This document shows, one piece after another, positions 18,220 through 26,737 of a stretch of 64,000 nt of DNA. The notes under the pieces are model-generated. The model saw nothing but the letters and a program-made list of their open reading frames with translations. It was not told the origin of the DNA and did not search any database. The DNA is from Novipirellula galeiformis (lineage in GTDB: Bacteria; Planctomycetota; Planctomycetia; Pirellulales; Pirellulaceae), in contig NZ_SJPT01000005.1 of assembly GCF_007860095.1 (NCBI RefSeq), positions 1-64,000 of the forward strand, in the 5' to 3' direction. The translations under genes and the position numbers were made by a program. The stretch's first letter is position 1. Each line of letters opens with the position of its first letter.

Positions 18220-19338
18220 ATGAACTTTGCCGCAAATTTCACCGCCATTGATTTTGAAACGGCGACCCACCGTTCCGATAGCGCATGTCAACTTGCCGGG
18301 GTAGTGGTTCGCGATGGCGTCGTGGTTGATTCGAAGGTTTGGTTGATTCGTCCCAAGCCGTTTTTGTTCAGTCCCGCCAATATTCAGATCCATGGCATTT
18401 CCCCCGAACAAGTCCGTGATCAACCGGACTTTGGCGAACGGTGGCCCGAGGTAGCCAAATTCCTCCGAATTCATTCTAGCGATCGCCCTGGAGCCGAGCC
18501 GGAATGCCTCGTCGCGCACAACGCGAGCTTCGACATGGGGGTTTTGATGGGTTGTTTGCATACGCATCAGATTCCCATCCCTGATATCCAGTACACATGC
18601 ACCCGAGCGATTGCTCGGCAAGTTTGGCCCGAGCGGCCTCGCTTCGGACTCAAACCGCTCGCCGATTGGCTGGGCCTTCGTTTTCACCATCACGATGCGT
18701 TGGAAGATTCTCGGGTCTGCGCTCAGATCCTCTTGGCGGCGGGGATCCAAGCGGGGGTTGCCACGCTCGAAGAGCTTGAGCAATCGGTCAAACTTTCACG
18801 CGGGGTGGCTGGCGGATGGGGCAAGCGAGGTCCAGCGAAATCTCATTTCCGAAAACCGAACCCGCATCGGGCCGCCGCTTCGTCGCACGGGGGGCCCGCT
18901 CGGCTGCCCACCCTATCGCGACAAGGAAATGCCCAGCGGCGTCCTGATTCGGTGGCCATTGATTCCGCGCTGGGCACGCCAGGACGCGATCCGAACGGCG
19001 CGAGCCAAGCTCCGTCGATGGACCTGCAGCGTTTGTTCGTCCGCGCCGAATTCATCCGCCCCTTGGCAGGAAAAACCGTCGTTTTCACTGGGAAATTTGA
19101 ACATCTTAGTCGCGAAGATGCCGAGTCGCTGGCCAAGCGCCTAGGCGGAACTTGCCAGTCCACCGTGACCGCAAAAACCAATCTACTCGTCGTCGGCAAA
19201 ACCGATCGGAAGACCACGCACGTGGAGCGTTCGATCAGCGTGAAGGAAGAGGTGGCGCGCGATCTCCAAGCCGGCGGAGGAGCTATCCGCATCATCGGCG
19301 AACACGACTTTTTGGGCTTCGTGGTCGCGCCGTCGTAA
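18220..19338 (+). CDS. DnaQ-like 3'-5' exonuclease fused to a BRCT domain
   Basis: A 372-residue fusion. Residues 5-180 form a DEDDh exonuclease: FTAIDFETATH (first Asp and Glu), LVAHNASFDMGVL (second Asp), and HHHDALEDS (His and last Asp). Residues about 285-372 form a BRCT domain: LAGKTVVFTGKFEHLSREDAESLAKRLGG and KTNLLVVGKTDRKT, like the C-terminal domain of NAD-dependent DNA ligase. A 100-residue basic, Pro/Ser-rich linker joins them. The architecture suggests a proofreading-type or repair exonuclease directed to DNA ends or nicks; that role is inferred. Confidence 0.9.
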   Translation: MNFAANFTAIDFETATHRSDSACQLAGVVVRDGVVVDSKVWLIRPKPFLFSPANIQIHGISPEQVRDQPDFGERWPEVAKFLRIHSSDRPGAEPECLVAHNASFDMGVLMGCLHTHQIPIPDIQYTCTRAIARQVWPERPRFGLKPLADWLGLRFHHHDALEDSRVCAQILLAAGIQAGVATLEELEQSVKLSRGVAGGWGKRGPAKSHFRKPNPHRAAASSHGGPARLPTLSRQGNAQRRPDSVAIDSALGTPGRDPNGASQAPSMDLQRLFVRAEFIRPLAGKTVVFTGKFEHLSREDAESLAKRLGGTCQSTVTAKTNLLVVGKTDRKTTHVERSISVKEEVARDLQAGGGAIRIIGEHDFLGFVVAPS

Positions 19339-19433
19339 ACACCGCAAGATTTTTGCCTACTCTCTTTAGAGGTGACCTATGCTTAGGGGCGACTGCGTTT
19401 CCAATCAAAGCGATATCACCTTGGAATGAACTT

Positions 19434-20009
19434 GTGACCCGTGTACTGCTGACGGCATTCGAGCCCTACGAACGTTGGACCGAAAATTCGAGTTGGTTAG
19501 CGCTGATCGAACTGACTCAGTGGTACGATGGTCATGCCGATTTGACCACGCGACGCTATCCCGTCGATTTAGCGCTGATGAGCGGCCAATTGAAAAAGGA
19601 TTTGCAAGACGACTACGACTTGGCAATCCATCTTGGCCAAGCTCCGGGCATTCCCCTGATCAAGCTCGAGTCGATCGGATTGAATGTTCGCGGTGATGGG
19701 ACGCCGCTACTGAAAGATGCTCCCGCGGCTTACCAATCCTCGCTGCCGCTCGAACGCTGCCGCGACCGGTTGATTGAGTCGGGGATCCCCTGCGAAGTTT
19801 CGCATCATGCGGGAACTTATTTGTGCAACGCCGCCCTGTATTTAAGCCAACATTTTTCGCATTCGTTTGCCATGAAGACGCGAAGTGTCTTCATTCACTT
19901 GCCGCTCTCGCCGGCCCAGGCGGCGCGTGATTCGGATCGTTTACCGAGCATGAGCACGCCGATGGTCAGCGCCGCGTTGGCCATGATTGTCGAGACATTA
20001 AGCGAGTAG
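19434..20009 (+). CDS. pcp: Pyroglutamyl-peptidase I (peptidase C15)
   Basis: Cytosolic cysteine peptidase removing N-terminal pyroglutamate. The 191-residue sequence starts VTRVLLTAFEPYERW, the usual C15 opening, and contains HLGQAPGIPLIKLESIGLNV, the nucleophile in HHAGTYLCNAALY near residue 141, and the catalytic His in SVFIHLPLSP near 166. The start is a GTG at 19434, the only initiation codon giving the canonical N-terminus; the frame is open far upstream into the preceding gene. It follows the exonuclease-BRCT gene by 95 bp. Confidence 0.9.
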   Translation: MTRVLLTAFEPYERWTENSSWLALIELTQWYDGHADLTTRRYPVDLALMSGQLKKDLQDDYDLAIHLGQAPGIPLIKLESIGLNVRGDGTPLLKDAPAAYQSSLPLERCRDRLIESGIPCEVSHHAGTYLCNAALYLSQHFSHSFAMKTRSVFIHLPLSPAQAARDSDRLPSMSTPMVSAALAMIVETLSE

Positions 20010-20106
20010 AGGCTTGTGGTGATGGCGAGTTCGATTCGACTCGCTTCGCGGATCGGACTCCCCCGTATCAAACTTGCCGCCCCACTTCGTCACGCTGCGT
20101 GAAAAC

Positions 20107-20140
20107 AAAAAAAACGCCACCGCGATCAAGCGGTGGCGTT
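20107..20140 (-). terminator. Rho-independent terminator of the secretin gene
   Basis: Minus-strand hairpin with an 11-bp perfect stem AACGCCACCGC / GCGGTGGCGTT, a 6-nt loop, followed by a run of T (broken once by G). It lies 37 bp after the secretin stop. Confidence 0.93.
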
Positions 20141-20176
20141 TCAATGAGCGAGGTTCGCTAAGGATTTGTGACCGAA

Positions 20177-23100
20177 CTATCGGTTCGGGTCGAATCCGGT
20201 TTGGGCGATCTCTTCTTCCTCTTGGATGATGATCCGTGGGGTCACCATCAACATCAAGCTTCGTGCATCCCGACCCGTCGAAACGTTGCGGAACAGTCGG
20301 CTGACGTAAGGAATCTTGCTGAGGAATGGCACGCCACGTTCGCTTCGGCCTTCGGCCAATCGTTTGATCCCACCGAGCAGGATCGTACCACCATCGGGAA
20401 CGCTCACCGTCGTGCTGACCTGAGTGAACGCGAACGTTGGCAACTGAACCGTCGTACCTTCGACGACGTCTGACGAATCATCCTCATCGGTCTCGTCATC
20501 GGAGTCAATCTTACCGTCGCCGTTGGTATCCTTGGTCGTCTTGCTGCTGCTGCTGGTTGAGCGTCGGCCTTCGAAGGTGAAGGTATCGACGTTGCCGATT
20601 TGGCTAAAGAACGGTACCAGCGTCAGACGTACAAATCGTTTGTCATCGCTGACGATCCCTTGCACGTTCAACTGAGTCCCTTCGTTAAGCACGACGATGA
20701 CCGGTTGCTGTGCGACCGCAAAGTCACCGACCACCGGTGTGATACTGGTCACGAACGGTCGTTGTGAGACGTCGCTGATCGTCGCGATTTGGCCGTCGAA
20801 GAGGGTGACCTTCGGAGCTTGCATCACATTGTTACGAGTATCGCCCTGTGCGGCTTGCAAGAAGAAGAACGCCTCGATGTCGCTCAGGATCGCAAAGCCA
20901 ATCGTCGAGATCGCACCCGGGTCAGGAGCACTGAATGGTGGGGCAATCCCAAAGCTGTTGTTGTCAAAGCGGATGTCCAAGTCAGGGGTCGGAGCTCCAG
21001 TGATCCCATCGAAACCGATCGTGACCGCAGGCCCCGAATTGCCCTGAGGAATCTCGCTGACGCTATTTTTGAACTGGACATCAAAGTCGACACCAATCTG
21101 CTCAAAGAACGTATCGGAGAGCGTGATGAAGCGAACTTCAATCGTGATTTGCAGGTTTTGGAGACGGCGAAGGGTCGTCAACAGATCCGAGATTTGGTCA
21201 TGCACATCGCTGGTCGTGCTGATAACCAAGCTCAAGTTTTGGCGGTACTCCGCCATCGTGCTCGGTCCCCCCAGGGCTTCCCAGGTATCAGGCACCACGG
21301 TGGTTTCAATCAAACGCATCAGCGAATCGAAGTCAGCAAACGAGCTGCCCCCACGAGCACCGCTTGGGGCGGATGAATTGCCGGGGCCGAAGCCACCTTG
21401 GGAACCTCCCGGTGCAAATTGCCCCAGCATGTTCGGTGCCATTTGCGATGGCGACATCGTGGCAGCCATTCCGCGTCCCAAATCGGTTGGCGAAACGGGC
21501 ATGATTTGCACATCACTTTGCGGGCTCGACATTTGGTAAGCGGCACGCAATGCCCCGGCCAAGCCATCTTCGTAGCTGCTCGTAAAGTTCGGGATCGGAG
21601 TGACCAAGTCGGTCACGCGGTAGGTCCTTGGGAAAACCTTGCTTCGTTTGGCTTCGATGCTAGTGATATTGAGTACGTCGTTCTCGATGACATACGTCAA
21701 TTCCAAGTTAGCCAGAATCAAGCTCAACGCACTCTTGAGCGGAATGCTCTTTTGCAGACTCAAGTTCACGGGAGTATCAGGCGTCACACGCACGGCCGAC
21801 AACGAACGGCTGTCCATGACAATCGGCACGCCGGTGACGGCGGCGAGGTCTTCGAGCACCTCGTGTAGCGGACGGTTACGATACTTGACGTTCACATCGG
21901 TTGACAACGAACGTTTGATTTCTTGTTCACGAGCACTCAATCGCTCGTCAGCCCCTTTCCCCGCCAAGCGGCGTCGCGACAGATCTTCCCAGATCCGTGC
22001 TTCGGGGAGAGCAAAGTTGCGTTCGGGGTCGATGCCAATGGACGCTCGCTCGACATCAAGCATGTTGGTGACAAAGGCGTCTTCCTTGGCGTCGCGAATC
22101 TCTTGGTTCATCAAACCGCGAACTTGCATGCGAGCGTTATGGAACATCGTGATCGCGATCGGCGAACCGGGCTTCAATTCCGAAACCTGTTTGGCAACCA
22201 CTTCAGCCTCGTTGAAGCGTCGCGATTCAATCAGTTGATTGAACTCTTGCACAAGGTTAGCGATTTCGTCATCGACAGCCGCTTCACGCTGCGACTCGGT
22301 CGCCATCGTGGTACGAATGGTTTCGTTTTGAATTTCCATCTCGATCTTGGCGCGATTGGCGTCAACGTATTGCCGTTGATCCTGAAGAGCACGATCGACC
22401 ATCAAGGTCAACGATCGTTTTCCAGATTCATCCAAGTCGGACGTTTCGACGCGACGCTTCAAGCGGTCAAGTTGATCCAAGGCATCCATCGGTGCGGTCG
22501 TCTTGGATTCATTTGCTTTGGCCAACTCGGAGGTCACTTCACGGTATAAGCGACGTGTTTTTTCTTGGTTTTCAAGTTGTGCTCGTTCGATTGGAGTCAA
22601 CGGAGCACCGGCCTCTTTCGCCGCCGTCATTCCGCCAATTCGATTGGATTGCAGTAGCGTCAACTTGTCTTTGAGTTGGCGACGTGTTTCCAGATCAAGC
22701 GTCGATTCGTGCTTCCAAGCTTCCAAGAACTTTTCTCGAGCGCCCGCTTGGTCGCCGCTGATGAGTAAGTCCAAGCCTTCTTGATAGACTTTGTTGGCAT
22801 CGTTCGCATCGCCTGGCAAGGCTTCCAAGTTCTGCACTTGGGCAATGCCGCCCGCGGGGTTGTCCCCCACGAATGAGTTGCCTGCGTTAGGAGCGCCGTC
22901 GCCGTTAAACAACATTTGAGCTACCGCCCCGGAGTCGATATCACCCGCGGAGCCATCGGCTTGCTTCACTCCCGACGCGTTGTCGATGGGTGAGGTCCCG
23001 CTGGTCAAGGCAATGCCGCTCTTGCGTGCCGAGGATTCGGCATCCAATAGCAGTTGCCACACACGGGGTTCTCCCGCGCTGAATTCACGTTCGGGCACAT

Positions 23101-23746
23101 TGAGCGCTTGAGCCTGGCGGGCCAGCGTCAGTGCGGTCGATGTTTCGCCGCGATCGAGTGATGCACGTCCAATGGCGATCAGCCGTAGGGCCTCTTGCTT
23201 GCGTGCCGCAATGTCTGCAGGGCCGCCAATCGGCTCCGCTTTTGCGACGCTCGGCAAACGTTGGATGGGTGGGGTAGCACCTGGTCCAAGTGGGCTCGTT
23301 GAATCCGCCGCGGGGGCCAGAGTCAGACTTGGAAGGGGGCCGGTGGGTGGCATCGACAACAAGTCACGATCAAAACCGGCTGAAACCAGTTCCGCACGGA
23401 GTTGTTCGACTTGAGGAGCCATTTGAGGTGAACGCACGACCGAAGCAGCCGAGTGCCGGAACAACTCCACCGCGTTGCGGTAGTCCTTGCGGTTCATCGC
23501 CGCTCGAACGTGTTTAATCAATTGGTCGGTCGCGACACTCTGAGCCTCAGACGTGGCGACGTTGCTGGCTGCTGGTACTTTTGCACCAGGCGGCAGTGGC
23601 AGTTGCGCCGACAGGTCGGTCGACGATGCCAAGGAATAGAGGATGCCAAGACCGACCGCATAGGTGAATAAACCTATCGGGGGTCGTTGTCCCACGAGAG
23701 GACGGCGTGCCATTACGAGGCCATTTGCGTTTAAGAGGCGGTTCAA
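20177..23746 (-). CDS. Secretin (type II secretion / type IV pilus GspD/PilQ-like) with long N-terminal region
   Basis: A 1189-residue outer-membrane secretin subunit. Residues 1-50 contain a signal peptide (IGLFTYAVGLGILYSL...DLSAQ). About 500 residues of helical, TPR-like and coiled-coil sequence follow, with low-complexity Gly/Pro/Ser segments. Then comes an STN/N0-like domain (KYRNRPLHEVLEDLAAVTGVP, near 630), repeat domains, and the C-terminal secretin barrel ending in TTVSVPDGGTILLGGIKRL and PRIIIQEEEE. I chose a TTG start at 23746 because GAAGGAG lies seven bases upstream; ATG 23713 is the alternative. An Asp/Ser-rich insertion (TKDTNGDGKIDSDDETDEDD) inside the barrel resembles a Ca-binding dockerin-like loop. 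No other secretion gene is adjacent except the SecA-like ATPase upstream. Confidence 0.88.
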   Translation of the reverse strand: MNRLLNANGLVMARRPLVGQRPPIGLFTYAVGLGILYSLASSTDLSAQLPLPPGAKVPAASNVATSEAQSVATDQLIKHVRAAMNRKDYRNAVELFRHSAASVVRSPQMAPQVEQLRAELVSAGFDRDLLSMPPTGPLPSLTLAPAADSTSPLGPGATPPIQRLPSVAKAEPIGGPADIAARKQEALRLIAIGRASLDRGETSTALTLARQAQALNVPEREFSAGEPRVWQLLLDAESSARKSGIALTSGTSPIDNASGVKQADGSAGDIDSGAVAQMLFNGDGAPNAGNSFVGDNPAGGIAQVQNLEALPGDANDANKVYQEGLDLLISGDQAGAREKFLEAWKHESTLDLETRRQLKDKLTLLQSNRIGGMTAAKEAGAPLTPIERAQLENQEKTRRLYREVTSELAKANESKTTAPMDALDQLDRLKRRVETSDLDESGKRSLTLMVDRALQDQRQYVDANRAKIEMEIQNETIRTTMATESQREAAVDDEIANLVQEFNQLIESRRFNEAEVVAKQVSELKPGSPIAITMFHNARMQVRGLMNQEIRDAKEDAFVTNMLDVERASIGIDPERNFALPEARIWEDLSRRRLAGKGADERLSAREQEIKRSLSTDVNVKYRNRPLHEVLEDLAAVTGVPIVMDSRSLSAVRVTPDTPVNLSLQKSIPLKSALSLILANLELTYVIENDVLNITSIEAKRSKVFPRTYRVTDLVTPIPNFTSSYEDGLAGALRAAYQMSSPQSDVQIMPVSPTDLGRGMAATMSPSQMAPNMLGQFAPGGSQGGFGPGNSSAPSGARGGSSFADFDSLMRLIETTVVPDTWEALGGPSTMAEYRQNLSLVISTTSDVHDQISDLLTTLRRLQNLQITIEVRFITLSDTFFEQIGVDFDVQFKNSVSEIPQGNSGPAVTIGFDGITGAPTPDLDIRFDNNSFGIAPPFSAPDPGAISTIGFAILSDIEAFFFLQAAQGDTRNNVMQAPKVTLFDGQIATISDVSQRPFVTSITPVVGDFAVAQQPVIVVLNEGTQLNVQGIVSDDKRFVRLTLVPFFSQIGNVDTFTFEGRRSTSSSSKTTKDTNGDGKIDSDDETDEDDSSDVVEGTTVQLPTFAFTQVSTTVSVPDGGTILLGGIKRLAEGRSERGVPFLSKIPYVSRLFRNVSTGRDARSLMLMVTPRIIIQEEEEIAQTGFDPNR

Positions 23747-23868
23747 CGCGACTCTCCTTCTTCGCGGTGAGACTTCAATAATACCGGTTGCGTTAAGATT
23801 GCCTGCACAACAAAACATCTCACATGAATAAACACATGGTTTTGTTGCCGGTGGTCCCAGCACGACCG

Positions 23869-23889
23869 CCTGTGAATCAACTTCACAGG
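23869..23889 (-). promoter_or_regulatory. Inverted repeat upstream of the secretin gene
   Basis: Perfect 8-bp inverted repeat CCTGTGAA / TTCACAGG with 5-bp spacer. Could be an operator or a leader hairpin; no regulator can be assigned. Confidence 0.4.
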
Positions 23890-24111
23890 TCTTCTAAGCA
23901 TTCCGAGATCCTCTAAACGGGCCGCCAAAACAACGTGATGTTGATTTGATTGCAAATCACCTCCTGTGATTGCCGCCAAGAGTCTCCTGGTTTGCGTTGG
24001 GAATAGTCCTTGCAGAAGTACGCTGTCAACACCGATAGGCAGAGATTTCGAAAAATTGACGCTGCAGGGGGTTTAGCGACGTGATCGAGGCGGAGCGAGC
24101 GTGAACCGAAC

Positions 24112-24200
24112 GCGCACCGAGCTCTGCCGCGGGCACACCGAGTTCTGTCGCGGGCACACCGCAATCTGCCGTAGACGCATCCACGCTGCCGCGGGCGCAA
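24112..24200. repeat. Degenerate 21-bp tandem repeat
   Basis: About four head-to-tail units with consensus cacaccgagttctgccgcggg, diverging toward the right end. Located between the SecA-like stop and the secretin start. Confidence 0.75.
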
Positions 24201-24257
24201 CCAAGCCGGCGAGGGAACCGTGACGTCGGTCCGCACCCTAAACGGGTCGATCCAAGC

Positions 24258-26486
24258 CTAATCCGGCGTATCCAAATAAGGATCCTGGCCGATTTCACGC
24301 TGCATTTTCTTGCGTTCCTTCTCGTGATGCATCAGCACCATCCGATCTCGGAAATGCTTGCGTTCGACTTTTCGCTGGGCTTTTCCGAACAGTTTTGCGT
24401 AGCTATCCATCGCACCGGGGTTCGCAGCCCCTTTTGCCTTTAACTTCTCAGCGCGGCTGGGGCCCAGTCCGCCTTTGAGGATGTCATCGTCAAGCGAAAG
24501 GTATTGGCGATACGAGCCCTCATCCCCTTGTCGCCCACAACGGCCGATCAATTGGCGGTCGATTCGGGCTGCGTCATGAAGTTCGGTACAGATGACGTGC
24601 ATTCCGCCCATCGCTTCGATCGCGTCGGCCAATTTGATATCCGTACCACGTCCCGCCATGTTCGTAGCGACAGTGACTTTGCCCCGCTCACCCGCTGCGG
24701 AAACGATCTCGGCTTCCATTTCAACATTGTTCGCATTGAGCACTTTGTGCTCGATGCCTAATTCGTTCAACAGTCGGGAAACGATCAAGCTTTTGTCGAT
24801 CGATCGCGTGCCGATCAAGACGGGGCGTCCCTCGGCATGCACCTCTTGGACCTCTTGGACGACCGCTTCAAACTTTGCCAACATGGTGCCAAACACGCGA
24901 TCGGCAAGGCGTTTACGTTTGGGCGGCCGGTTGGTGGGCACCGGAATGACTGGGGTACGATAGATTCGCCGCAATTCGCGGGCGCTCGTCGCCGCCGTCC
25001 CGGTCATTCCAGCCAAATGCGGGTAACGCAAAAACAGGTCTTGAACGGTGATGCGAGCGGCTTGTCCAGTCGGCACGCTGATTTCGATCTTTTCTTTGGC
25101 TTCAATCGCTTGATGAATCCCGTCGCGCCACTTGCGTCCCTCGGCGAGTCGCCCGGTGAACTCGTCGACAATCACGATTTCATCGACCCCTTTTTCGTTG
25201 GGTTTGACCACGTATTGGCGTTCCAAAAGGAACTCGCGATGGACCTTCACCGCGCGCTCGATGTATTCGTAAAGGTCGACCAGTCCCATCGTGCGGACCA
25301 GATCGCTTTTCGGCAGCGCGCGGACCCGTTGTCGACCACGGGCGGTCAATTCGTACTGTTTGGTGTCATCATCGATCTCGTAATGTTCATCCAATTCAAA
25401 CTCGGGAGCGTGCTCGGCGGCCCATCCATACGTTTCGATAATTTGGTCTCGAACGGTGTCTTCGAGACTGCCGATAATCAGCGGGGTACGGGCTTCATCG
25501 ATCAGAATGCTATCGGCTTCATCGACCAAACAGAAATGCATGCCGCGCATGACAATCTGGTCGCCGCCGCCAGAAAAACCGCCGCCGCCGTCGCCAAGCA
25601 TCTCGGTTTGTAAGCGGTTCTGGGCGCGCAAAAGCAACCGGTCACGCAGAAAGTCGAAGCCAAACTCCTTGGCCGTCCCGTAGGTCACCGAGCAACCGTA
25701 CGATTCGCGGCGTGATTTTTGGTCATCTTGAGTTTGAATGATGCCGACGGTCACCCCGAGTCGTTCAAACAGCGGCCGCATCCACTCGGCATCCCGTTTT
25801 GCCAAGTAATCGTTGACCGTGGCCAAGTGGGCTCCTTTGCCGGTCAAGGAGTGCAGGTAGAGCGGCAGCGAGGCGGTCAGCGTTTTGCCTTCCCCGGTTT
25901 GCATTTCGGCAACACAGCCCTCGAATAACGAGATGCCACCGATGATTTGCACGTCATAGTGACGCATCGACAGGGCACGGCGTCCCGCTTCACGGACCAA
26001 CGCATAGCCTTCAGGCAGCAGCGTGGAGAGTTTCTCTCCGGCCATCGCGCGGTAACGCAGCGCCAAGGAACGTTTACGTAGCGAAAGGTCGTCCTCGGCC
26101 TTCAACATCGGTTCGAGTGCATTGATTTGGGCTAACTTACGTCGCCACCGAATCATCCGCGGGCTGACCCCTTGCCTTGAATACGGTGACAACGCCTTGT
26201 GGGTCCCACCGATGTGACGCTGACTAGTCGCAGGAGACGGATCAGGCGGCGGCCCAGGAACGCTATCAAGCAATTCCCCAGCCAATGCGTCCTCCGCAAG
26301 TTTTTCCTCCGCAACTTCGTTCTCCATCGCCTCACCTCCTTGTTTGCCTTCCATTTCCTCTCCTTGAACACCCTGACCTAAACCCAACTCGTCACCCCGC
26401 TCACCGGTTGGCTGAGGGAGGTCTTGCCCCGGCGAAGTCGTTGTATCCGGATTGGGACGCTCCGAGCGGGTATTTTGAGCAGACAT
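24258..26486 (-). CDS. SecA-like motor ATPase lacking the C-terminal domains
   Basis: A 742-residue SecA homologue. After a 110-residue acidic, Gly/Glu/Pro-rich extension come nucleotide-binding domain 1 (EMQTGEGKTLTASLP Walker A; LVDEADSILIDEARTPL Walker B), the peptide-crosslinking domain region, and domain 2 (VTVATNMAGRGTDIKLAD; RCGRQGDEGSYRQYLSLDDDIL). The sequence then reaches the start of the helical scaffold (FGKAQRKVERKHFRDR) and ends about 30 residues later. The helical wing, most of the scaffold, and the zinc-binding tail of normal SecA (roughly 230 residues) are absent. It is therefore probably not the housekeeping SecA. The next gene on the same strand is a secretin, 510 bp downstream. 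The acidic extension could mediate partner binding; this is inference. Confidence 0.87.
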   Translation of the reverse strand: MSAQNTRSERPNPDTTTSPGQDLPQPTGERGDELGLGQGVQGEEMEGKQGGEAMENEVAEEKLAEDALAGELLDSVPGPPPDPSPATSQRHIGGTHKALSPYSRQGVSPRMIRWRRKLAQINALEPMLKAEDDLSLRKRSLALRYRAMAGEKLSTLLPEGYALVREAGRRALSMRHYDVQIIGGISLFEGCVAEMQTGEGKTLTASLPLYLHSLTGKGAHLATVNDYLAKRDAEWMRPLFERLGVTVGIIQTQDDQKSRRESYGCSVTYGTAKEFGFDFLRDRLLLRAQNRLQTEMLGDGGGGFSGGGDQIVMRGMHFCLVDEADSILIDEARTPLIIGSLEDTVRDQIIETYGWAAEHAPEFELDEHYEIDDDTKQYELTARGRQRVRALPKSDLVRTMGLVDLYEYIERAVKVHREFLLERQYVVKPNEKGVDEIVIVDEFTGRLAEGRKWRDGIHQAIEAKEKIEISVPTGQAARITVQDLFLRYPHLAGMTGTAATSARELRRIYRTPVIPVPTNRPPKRKRLADRVFGTMLAKFEAVVQEVQEVHAEGRPVLIGTRSIDKSLIVSRLLNELGIEHKVLNANNVEMEAEIVSAAGERGKVTVATNMAGRGTDIKLADAIEAMGGMHVICTELHDAARIDRQLIGRCGRQGDEGSYRQYLSLDDDILKGGLGPSRAEKLKAKGAANPGAMDSYAKLFGKAQRKVERKHFRDRMVLMHHEKERKKMQREIGQDPYLDTPD

Positions 26487-26593
26487 TGGAAATTCTTTGC
26501 GAGTTTTTTTGATGTCAGGAGTAACGTAACGGCCGCTTCACAGCGTCATCTCGCGTGAAACATTCATTCTAACGGGTAATCCAGAGACGCTAG

Positions 26594-26613
26594 GTAAAGT
26601 TTGCATGCTTTAC
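26594..26613. promoter_or_regulatory. Inverted repeat in the SecA-like / BBP7 divergent region
   Basis: GTAAAG-TTTGCATG-CTTTAC, a 20-bp inverted repeat centred 134 bp upstream of the BBP7-like start and about 118 bp from the SecA-like start. Candidate operator only. Confidence 0.35.
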
Positions 26614-26737
26614 GCAGCAAGCTAGGCAAGCTGGAGCAAGTTTGCTTGGTGTTCCTATCGATCTGCATATAGCGGTGGAACGAGTCGATTGTCTTATACC
26701 AGTCAACCAGTGTTCCCGGACTGTTACGAGATTTCCT

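Larger units (their letters stand above)
23747..24257. other. Spacer between SecA-like and secretin genes
   Basis: No supported gene. It contains a perfect hairpin CCTGTGAA-TCAAC-TTCACAGG (23869-23889), 123 bp upstream of the secretin start, and the degenerate 21-bp tandem repeat at 24112-24200. Confidence 0.55.
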
